Source: Sporisorium sorghi
Lineage: Eukaryota > Basidiomycota > Ustilaginomycetes > Ustilaginales > Ustilaginaceae
Length of the DNA stretch: 23,678 bases
NCBI GenBank assembly: GCA_023212695.1
Contig: JALCCG010000312.1
Location: forward strand, 1 to 23,678
Direction: 5' to 3'
Shown here: piece after piece, positions 17,536-23,678 of the stretch
Layout of the letters: every line of letters begins with the position of its first letter
How positions within the stretch are numbered: the first letter of the stretch is position 1
Position numbers and translations under genes: made by a program
The notes under the pieces: model-generated
The model's database searches: none
The model's input: only the letters and a program-made list of their open reading frames with translations
Told to the model about the DNA's origin: nothing

Positions 17536-18245
17536 TCAGGCGAGTTTGCCCTCGGCCCAGCGGTTGGTTTTGAGCGCCATCCTGTGGAAGGTGTCAACAG
17601 AAGCCAACAGAGCGCGTCAGTAAACGAGCTTGTCTCTGCAAAAGGACGAGTTGATGATACGTACTCGACAGCAGCAGCGCCCCAATCCAACCCATGGTTA
17701 TGACCCTTGTTCGCGCCCCTACCAACACCGCTCCTCTCCAACGCCTGGTCTTCAGTCAGCGCGGTCAGAACCCCCAAAATGACCGGCACGCCCGTATCCA
17801 GCCCGACCCTCATCAACCCTGAACAACACGACTCTGAAATATACTCAAAGTGCATCGTCGATCCCTTGATCAGCACTCCAATGCCGATCACCGCATCCAG
17901 CGCGCTCTTGCTCGCCTTGCCCGCCGCTCCCGTCGTCGGCGTCGCGGGCTTGCTGTCGTCCAACAAGAAAGTGGCGCCCATGAGGTCGGACACATTGCTC
18001 GCCGCCTGCACCTGCGACGCCGAGATCATCCTCGACACGCCAAACGGCAGCTCCCACGAACCGGGCACGCTCTCGATCACAATGTTCTCGGGCTTGACAC
18101 CCGTTTTGGCGATCGCATCGACGCAGCCGCTGACGAGGGGCGTGATGCACTCTTCGTTCCATCGTGCGTGCACGATACCGATGCGCAGCTTCTCGGCGCC
18201 TGGGAACGAGGTGGGTGCGGGCGCGGGACCTTTGATGCTCGCCAT
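17536..18245 (-). CDS. RIB4: 6,7-dimethyl-8-ribityllumazine synthase
   Basis: Two exons (17665-18245 and 17536-17581) encode 208 residues. The enzyme condenses 5-amino-6-ribitylaminouracil with dihydroxybutanone phosphate, the penultimate step of riboflavin synthesis. Family motifs are clear: RIGIVHARWNEECI near residues 21-34, VPGSWELP (60-67), the catalytic-His motif KGSTMHFEYI (H132), and GHNHGLDWGAAAVE, which after splicing continues MALKTNRWAEGKLA. An insertion of about 25 residues rich in Ala, Thr and Lys (LLDDSKPATPTTGAAGKASK) separates two strands. The start at 18245 (MASIKGPAP) matches fungal N-termini. An in-frame upstream ATG at 18335 would add 30 residues with no family counterpart. 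It diverges from the HIBYL-CoA hydrolase gene. Confidence 0.95.
17582..17664 (-). other. Spliceosomal intron of the lumazine synthase gene
   Basis: The 83-nt intron starts GTACGT and ends CCACAG, with a TTACTGAC branch-like motif inside. It joins GTCGA to GATGGCG and restores the conserved C-terminal helix. The last exon holds only 15 complete codons plus the stop. Confidence 0.92.
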
Positions 18246-18929
18246 GATTGTCGTGGGTGAGAGGTCGGAAGGAGGTGATGTGTTGATGGGTGGTAGTGCG
18301 AGTGATGGAAGGTGCGAATGCTGTCGTCCGTGCATTTACGAAAGCGTCAGACGATCTGGCTCGTTGCTGCAAAAGAGGCGCATTTTTGCCGCGCATTCCG
18401 GGCCAAAGTTGCAAAGGCTGTGAATGCGTGATCGGAAATCTGGCTGTGGGCTCCCGATTGGCTTGTCAAAAGCAGATACTGCATCGGCAACCGTCTTAAT
18501 AAATGAGCCTTCTTTTTTAAGGGCTCCTTTTTTTTTTCTCCAAAGCAAAGCGACACAGATCGAATGCTGACACCGTATCGCCAATGTCATCTGAAAATGG
18601 CACCTGTCGTCCATCTTGTCGAGCTTCATTCTACCACTTTGACAGTGCTTCGAGCAGCGGCAAGAGCTTCGAATCGGATTGAGGAAAGCTCAGATGGACA
18701 AGTGCTGCCTCGATGGCCCATGCACCTGCTGTCGAATCTAACACCGTCGTGTGTGTGTTTTTTTTTTTTTTTTTTTTTTTTTTTCCGCTTCGGAAGTCGC
18801 TGTTAACCGACTTCGAAGCGCTTTCGAGCCGGTTCTTGCTCTCTGCTCTGCTGTTGCCCCGTTCACACTCACCGACACAAGCTCCTTTCTACCTGTTCGA
18901 CCATCTCTCCTCTCAACCAACTCTACGAA
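18246..18929. promoter_or_regulatory. Divergent promoter region, lumazine synthase / HIBYL-CoA hydrolase
   Basis: The 684 bases lie between divergent ATGs. They include a T9 run near 18530-18538, a T27 tract at 18758-18784 preceded by GT repeats, and CT-rich sequence just before the hydrolase ATG (about 18900-18925). An in-frame upstream ATG for lumazine synthase is at 18333-18335. No RNA gene is seen. Confidence 0.55.
18758..18784. repeat. Poly-T tract of 27 bases
   Basis: Uninterrupted T-run following a short GT repeat, about 145 bases before the HIBYL-CoA hydrolase ATG. It may act as a nucleosome-disfavouring promoter element. Confidence 0.9.
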
Positions 18930-20768
18930 ATGAGGACGTCTTCGCTCCTACGCACATCTTGCTCCCTCCTCGCTCGTTCTCCGTTTACCACCACAGCTTC
19001 TGCCACCGCAATCGCAGCAACGCGCCTCGCTCCCTTTCCCGCCAGTGGCACCATGTCGCACAAGCGCACCAACACTGCCAACGCGCGGCTGCACCAGGTT
19101 TCTCGCCAATTCACCTCTTCCGTTCCTGTCGCCATGAGTGCGTCTCCTCCGAACCGCGCCTCCTCTACTCCCAACAGCGACAGCGACAAGCTGGTCAAGG
19201 TGCTGTCTTTGGGCGGGCTGCGCACCATCCTGCTGAACCGGGAAAAGGCCCTCAACGCACTGAACCAAGAAATGGTGGATCTGATCGATCGCGCGCTCGA
19301 CGGGTGCGTGCAGTCTGCGCACTGCCATGTGATCCTGCTGCGGGGTGCGGGGCGAGCGCTGTGCTCGGGCGGCGACGTGCTTGCTGTAGTCAAAGCGGCT
19401 GATTCGCGCGATGCCAAGGTGCGCAACAAGGCGTTGGACTTTTTCAGCTCCGAGTTCCAGTTGGACTACAAGGTCGCGCGGTTGGGCGAGGCGGCCAACG
19501 CGCACTCTGCTGGCCAGGGCGCTGAAGACGCACGTACGCTCGCGCAGAGTAAAGGCGGCGAGGTCAAGCGGCCCAAGACGTTTGTCTCTGTTATGGACGG
19601 CATCACGATGGGCGGCGGCGTGGGGCTCAGCGTACACGCCCCCTTTCGCATCGCCACGGAACGCACGCTGTTCGCTATGCCTGAAACTGGCATCGGCTAC
19701 TTTCCCGATGTCGGCGTTACCCGGGTGCTCGCTAGGCTCGACGGCCGCATCGGCCAGTACCTCGGCATGACCGGCGCCCGCATTTCCGGTGAAGAAGCCT
19801 ACCTCGCCGGCCTCGCTACGCACTACATTGCTTCGAGCAACATCGACGCGCTCGCACACCGCCTCAGCACGCTCCCTGCCGAGTCGGCGCTCAACCCCGC
19901 CCTCGTCTCCGCCGCCCTGCACGAGTTCGCCGCCGACCCGCTCTCCTCCCCTGAAGCGCTGAAGAACTCGGCGCTGTTCGGCGACCGGCGCATTGCGCTC
20001 GACTACGTGTTCGGCCAGCTCTCGTGCGAGTCGATCTTCAGCTGTCTCGCCGAGATCGCCTCGGGCAGCGCCGATTCGCAGGCCGCGGCGGAACTGGCGC
20101 AGCTCGGGCTGGCGCACATCACGGGCGAGGTCCAGCAATGGGCAGTGCAGACGCTGGAGGGGCTGAAGACCAAGTCGCCGCGCTCGCTCAAGGTGACGCA
20201 CCAGGCGGTGCTCGAAGCGCGCCGGTTCGACGTCGAGGAAGCGTTCAGGTTCGACATGCGGCTGGCGACGGCGTTTTGCGACCTGTCGATCGGCCGGGAC
20301 TTCTATACGGGTGTGACGCACGTGTTGGAGCGCGACCCGGCGACGGGCAAACGTAGGACGGGTGTGGCAGACTGGCAGCCGAGCTCGCTGGATAAGGTGT
20401 CGGATACGCAGGTGCGCGCGCTGTTCTTCGCGGACCTGCAGACGGCGAGGAACGCGGGGCTGTCGATGGACGTGCCCGCCCTGCCGACCATCCCGGCGCC
20501 TGCGAGCAGCAAAGAGGCCAGACAGGCGCGCGATAGTCTGTTGCGCGGCAAAGGACCGCTCAAGTGGGAGCAGAGCCATAATGTCTTCGCGCTCCCGAGC
20601 GAGGCAGAGTGCGCCGCGCTGCTGGAGGGCAACCACCCTGCTGCGGCGGCGGTCGTGCCGGACAGCAGCGAATTGGTGGATTGCTTGAAGAGGCACAAGG
20701 GCGATCTGCCCGGGTTGGAGTTTAAGGTCAGGGACTGGATTCAGAGGGTGGAGCGCAGGAGCAAGTAG
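18930..20768 (+). CDS. EHD3: 3-hydroxyisobutyryl-CoA hydrolase, mitochondrial
   Basis: The single exon encodes 612 residues. The enzyme cleaves 3-hydroxyisobutyryl-CoA in valine catabolism and belongs to the enoyl-CoA hydratase (crotonase) superfamily. The first roughly 85 residues are rich in Arg, Ser, Thr and Ala with no acidic residues at the start (MRTSSLLRTSCSLLARS), as in a mitochondrial presequence. The crotonase core starts near residue 88 with LGGLRTILLNREKALNAL. The oxyanion-hole segment is GRALCSGGDV (141-150), and GITMGGGVGLSVHAPFRIAT (224-243) follows. MPETGIGYFPDVG carries E252 and D260, which match the catalytic/substrate pair of human HIBCH in spacing. The C-terminal domain is longer than in yeast EHD3. 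Internal ATGs at M42 and M69 could give forms lacking the presequence. The gene converges on CLP1, with tRNA-Gly between. Confidence 0.95.
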   Translation: MRTSSLLRTSCSLLARSPFTTTASATAIAATRLAPFPASGTMSHKRTNTANARLHQVSRQFTSSVPVAMSASPPNRASSTPNSDSDKLVKVLSLGGLRTILLNREKALNALNQEMVDLIDRALDGCVQSAHCHVILLRGAGRALCSGGDVLAVVKAADSRDAKVRNKALDFFSSEFQLDYKVARLGEAANAHSAGQGAEDARTLAQSKGGEVKRPKTFVSVMDGITMGGGVGLSVHAPFRIATERTLFAMPETGIGYFPDVGVTRVLARLDGRIGQYLGMTGARISGEEAYLAGLATHYIASSNIDALAHRLSTLPAESALNPALVSAALHEFAADPLSSPEALKNSALFGDRRIALDYVFGQLSCESIFSCLAEIASGSADSQAAAELAQLGLAHITGEVQQWAVQTLEGLKTKSPRSLKVTHQAVLEARRFDVEEAFRFDMRLATAFCDLSIGRDFYTGVTHVLERDPATGKRRTGVADWQPSSLDKVSDTQVRALFFADLQTARNAGLSMDVPALPTIPAPASSKEARQARDSLLRGKGPLKWEQSHNVFALPSEAECAALLEGNHPAAAAVVPDSSELVDCLKRHKGDLPGLEFKVRDWIQRVERRSK

Positions 20769-21114
20769 GAGCGAGAAGAAGCAGGAAAGATTTGCAGTCA
20801 ATGATGCGAAGAAGATGAATGAGAAAGAGTGCTTGTCGGTCTGGATGGTTGGGTGGTCGTGTGTTTGAGAGAGAGAGAGTATGTGGTCTGTGCTCCGTCG
20901 AGGACGCGTTGTTCGACAGCACGTCGCTGATTCTCTTGCTAATGCCGAACCGAAGTAGGCCAAAAGAGTCTCTGCCTGCTGTGTCGATGCTGTACAACAC
21001 TTGTCAGACTGCTCACGTCGAATGTGAGAGGATCAACTGCGATGCTCATAGCATGATGACGAGGAGGAAGCCAAAAAAAAAAAAATAATAAGAAAAACAA
21101 AAAGCAAAGCAATC
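20769..21114. other. 3' region of the HIBYL-CoA hydrolase gene
   Basis: The 346 bases presumably hold the 3' UTR. They include a GA repeat near 20866-20878 and an A-rich stretch near 21073-21103, which supplies the terminator of the leftward tRNA. No further gene is seen. Confidence 0.5.
21099..21103 (-). terminator. Pol III terminator of the second tRNA-Gly
   Basis: A TTTTT run on the minus strand begins 12 bases after the tRNA discriminator base; further T-runs follow. Confidence 0.7.
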
Positions 21115-21219
21115 TGCGCCCGAGGGGAATCGAACCCCTTTCACCTGCTGTTTTTTCAGTTATACCGTTTCCAAACGGAAGAATGGAAGGCAGGTATAAT
21201 ACCTATATACGACGGGCGC
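21115..21219 (-). tRNA. tRNA-Gly(TCC) with a 34-nt intron, inverted copy
   Basis: The exons are identical to the copy at 659-775. The acceptor is GCGCCCG at 21213-21219, paired with 21116-21122, with discriminator A at 21115. The anticodon TCC occupies 21185-21187, and the intron is 21150-21183. The intron lacks the 12-nt duplication and has G where the other copy has A. The flanks outside the gene show no extended similarity to the first copy, so the inverted repeat is limited to the tRNA gene. An ATATAT element lies 37-42 bases upstream. Confidence 0.93.
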
Positions 21220-21461
21220 TTGTGTTTTGCATCACCGCAGCCTCATCATGCGTACATATATCTTACATTGGTGCGTCAATTTCTGCAGCGTTCAAGACGA
21301 GTGTCTTCATCGGCTGCTCATACATCTCTGCTCAGGGCTGACACAAAGCAGAAGACAGTAGGAGGCGGGAGATTGCATGCTTGAAAGCGGTATCATTCGC
21401 GAGTCACGTCGGTGCAGCGTGCAAAAAGATGACATTGTTTGCAGGACGAGAAGATGAAGCT
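21220..21461. other. Intergenic spacer between tRNA-Gly and the CLP1 3' end
   Basis: The 242 bases contain the upstream element of the tRNA (ATATAT at 21256-21261) and the CLP1 3' UTR. Nothing else is seen. Confidence 0.5.
21256..21261 (-). promoter_or_regulatory. TATA-like element upstream of the second tRNA-Gly
   Basis: ATATAT on the minus strand lies 37-42 bases before the tRNA start. It is at a similar position to the element before the first copy, although the surrounding flanks differ. The role in Pol III transcription is inferred. Confidence 0.35.
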
Positions 21462-23517
21462 TTACACGTCTTGCCAGTCGAGAGTCTGCACACGGCCAAC
21501 ACGGTCAGGAGAAAGAGAGATTAGCTATGTTGTCTCTCTGCAAAGTCGAGCTCAGGCTCCGTCGCACTTACACCCAGGATCGCAGTCTTTGACGGCAGCC
21601 TGCCCGTGCTTGGCGAGAGCACGGTGATCTTCTTGCGCACCGTGTCGATGTCCGCCCTATCCTCACCGGCAAATTCAAAAACACCCAGTCAGTACATCTC
21701 TGCTCTCCTCACACCGCATCACTGGGCAAAGAAACGACTCACACATGTACGAAGCCCAAAATGGGCGCACCGATGATCTCGTCGTCGGTCGGGTTGGTCG
21801 ACGAGTCCGGCTGGCCGGCGCCGCCTCCTCCCCTTGGCGGCTGGATGAGCGCCAGCACGCTGTGCAGCAGACTCGTCTGGTCCGCCGCCGAGTTGGTCGG
21901 GTCCATCTTGACCAGCTGCGTCTCTGTCACTGTGCGGCTTGCTCCGATCGGCAGCGCTGACGAGGGCGCCAAGCTCTCCTGCCCGACGCGGTAGATCTCG
22001 AGCAGGTCGAACGGGATCGTCGTGCTGTACGGGCTCAGCGACGGCACTCCGCCCAACGGATCCGCGTGCCCGGGAAGCACCGCCTTGGGCACACCGCCCT
22101 CCTGCGCCGCCGAGGACCCGGCACTCGAGCCGCCGTAGAAGTACGTTTTCACTTGCAGAGCCTTGAGGCGCGCACGGTACGTCTCGTCGAGCTCCACCAC
22201 TCCGCCGCTCTTGGGCAGCTTGATCACGTTCACCCGCGGCAGCCTCTGCCCGCCCGTCGAACCCGGAACCTCCGCCGTCTCAGCCGCGTTGGCGAAGAGC
22301 TTGGTCATCTCCAGATTGAGCTTCTCGTGGCCCAGCACGACAATCGTGTCCACCTTGAACGCCTTGACGCAGTGCTGGATGAAGGCGTACTTGGTGCGTG
22401 CGTCGGCGGTGACCACGCCAGGGGTGTCGATGATGAGGCCAGACATGCGCGAGCGAAAGTCGCGCGCTAGACGACGCTCCACACCCTCAGCGAGCCAGTC
22501 GACGACGCGGCGAAAGTGACGTTCGTTTTCGCGCACGTTTTCACGGCCCAACCATAGCGAGAGTGGGGCGACACCGTGTGCTGTCGATGTGCCGGGCGGG
22601 ATGGCGCCCGTGGTGCTCGTGTTGGTGCCAAACGCAAACGCAGGCGAAGGCGAAGGCAACGACGCCAGTGGGAGCGGCGACAGCGGCAGCGCTGACAGAC
22701 AGCACGGCAGAGGCGGCGCCCCATCGCTCGGATCCAGATTGACCACAACAGGCCACCATCCAGTGATATCGCTCTTCTTTTGCTCCTCCCGCTTCTCCTT
22801 TTTTGCTTCTTCCGACAAGTTGGCTTCCATGTTTGGGTAGATGATGCCGTCTCCGCCCGATCGAAGGCTTTCCGCGACTTTGCCCGCCTCGCCTTTGCCC
22901 AAGCTGGCCACGGCGGGGGAACGCAGAGCATAGTTGGCGAGGAACTTGACCAGACTCGTTTTGCCCGCCGACTCTGGGCCCAGCACCATGACTCTGGGAC
23001 CCTGCCCCTCGGGTCGGTACACGGTCGACGCAGCCGTGCCGCTGGGATCCGACTCTGTCTCCGTGTTGGGGTCTGTCGTGCGTGGCGCAATATAGCTCGG
23101 ATCCAGCACGGATCCAGCCAGCGTCGAGAGCAGCTTCGCATCGCCCCGCAGCGCTTGTCGTGCCAGGATACGTTTGCGCTCGAGATACAGATGCAGATTT
23201 GAGTAGGCCGTATAGACAGGCGAGGGTTCATCGGCTAGGTACTCGGTGGACGCAGATCCAGCAATCTCGATCTCAGCACCACGCCACGACGACACCGCTG
23301 CCTTTGCTTCTTCTCCGAATGGATACCATCGTTCCTGCGTGCCGCCGACGAGCTCTGCGCCAAAGATCTCAGCGTCGGGCTCCTCGCCGGTCTGGGTGCG
23401 GTTCTGGACGAGTCGGATAGAGAGGCGTTCGTGCGGTTCGAGCTCGAAGCGGTACTCGGAGCGCGGAGGCAGGTAGACGCGCCTGTATTGGGAGGGCTCT
23501 CCTGCTTGACCGTCCAT
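21462..23517 (-). CDS. CLP1: CLP1, pre-mRNA cleavage and polyadenylation factor
   Basis: Three exons (21743-23517, 21572-21656, 21462-21485) encode 627 residues. CLP1 is a nuclear P-loop protein of cleavage factor IA (CF II in animals) in mRNA 3'-end formation, and in animals also acts on RNA ends during tRNA splicing. The N-terminal beta domain is present (EYRFELEPHERLSIRL; FGAELVGG). Walker A is GPESAGKT at 180-187, then VVVNLDPSDGAPPLP, where VNLD supplies the Walker-B-like region. Later come LIIDTPGVV and VDTIVVLGHEKL. A Ser/Pro/Ala-rich insertion (SPLPLASLPSPSPAFAFG) follows the central strand. The spliced C-terminus reads ILGFVHVADIDTVRKKITVL, then SPSTGRLPSKTAILG and TLDWQDV, as in the family. 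The ATG at 23517 was chosen because the frame upstream lacks an ATG before 23610. Confidence 0.95.
21486..21571 (-). other. Intron 2 of CLP1 (86 nt)
   Basis: The intron starts GTAAGT and ends GTGCAG on the coding strand and is in phase 0. It joins AILG to TLDWQDV; the final exon has seven codons and a stop. Confidence 0.9.
21657..21742 (-). other. Intron 1 of CLP1 (86 nt)
   Basis: The intron starts GTGAGT and ends GGATAG and interrupts a GTG codon. Retention would give an immediate TGA after FVHV and remove the conserved C-terminal 36 residues. Confidence 0.9.
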
Positions 23518-23678
23518 TATCGTTGTTGCTGTCGTTGTGGAATGGTGGAGAGTCAAGGAAGGATCGACCCTGGCGGATCTGTAAGTTTTTGGACCCTTCA
23601 ACAACAACAAAAACGCGTTCCGACGGAAATTCTACCCGACTCCCGCATTTTTCAAGGCAAGATCGGCGATTTGCCTAG
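23518..23678. other. CLP1 upstream region, cut by the window end
   Basis: The 161 bases hold the start of the CLP1 promoter and 5' UTR. GT/TG-rich sequence near 23521-23540 precedes the ATG as CA-rich sequence on the coding strand. No other gene is visible. Confidence 0.5.

Noticed and set aside
18948..20963. Antisense open frame of 671 codons opposite the HIBYL-CoA hydrolase gene
   Set aside because: It is Arg/His-rich with no domain, and arises from GC-biased codon use of the sense gene.
1..23678. Mobile elements, CRISPR arrays, or a biosynthetic or defence cluster
   Set aside because: No transposase, LTR, terminal repeat, CRISPR repeat or clustered pathway genes are visible. The genes are dispersed housekeeping functions.

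Overview
The window looks like nuclear DNA from a smut-type basidiomycete fungus (Ustilaginomycetes; an Ustilago, Sporisorium or Pseudozyma relative). This is inferred from GC-rich single-exon genes with short spliceosomal introns clustered at gene ends, CT-rich leaders just before start codons, intron-containing tRNA genes, an isolated 5S rRNA gene, and protein families that are clearly eukaryotic and fungal. I could run no database search, so the genus is not resolved. There is no sign of prokaryotic operons, phage, CRISPR or transposons.

Layout. Positions 1-658 hold low-complexity A/T tracts. An intron-bearing tRNA-Gly(TCC) lies at 659-775 (+). TAF5, a TFIID subunit (1161-4217, -), diverges from a WS/DGAT-type acyltransferase (4774-7029, +). 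That gene converges on a divergent gene that may encode Mediator subunit Med27 (7098-8237, -). A secreted calcineurin-type metallophosphatase/5'-nucleotidase-like gene with one intron follows (8654-10679, -). A stand-alone 5S rRNA gene sits at 11583-11700 (+). The three-exon gene for mitochondrial ATP synthase subunit e (11956-13122, -) diverges from the three-exon gene for NAC beta/BTF3 (14429-15780, +). A glutathione S-transferase gene (16149-16879, -) appears broken by a frameshift in a CG repeat near its start. Lumazine synthase (17536-18245, -, two exons) diverges from a mitochondrial 3-hydroxyisobutyryl-CoA hydrolase (18930-20768, +). A second, inverted tRNA-Gly(TCC) copy is at 21115-21219 (-). 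CLP1, a pre-mRNA 3'-end and tRNA-processing factor with three exons, is at 21462-23517 (-).

The genes are mostly housekeeping and do not form one pathway. They cover transcription (TAF5, possibly Med27), RNA 3' processing (CLP1), translation support (NAC beta, 5S, tRNAs), mitochondrial energy and valine catabolism (ATP synthase e, HIBYL-CoA hydrolase), riboflavin synthesis, and lipid, phosphate and detoxification enzymes. I see no convincing new multi-gene system. The most interesting details are the two tRNA-Gly copies whose introns differ by a 12-nt tandem duplication that repeats the anticodon-loop sequence, the GST frameshift, and the contrast between long introns in the two small housekeeping genes and 83-94-nt introns elsewhere.
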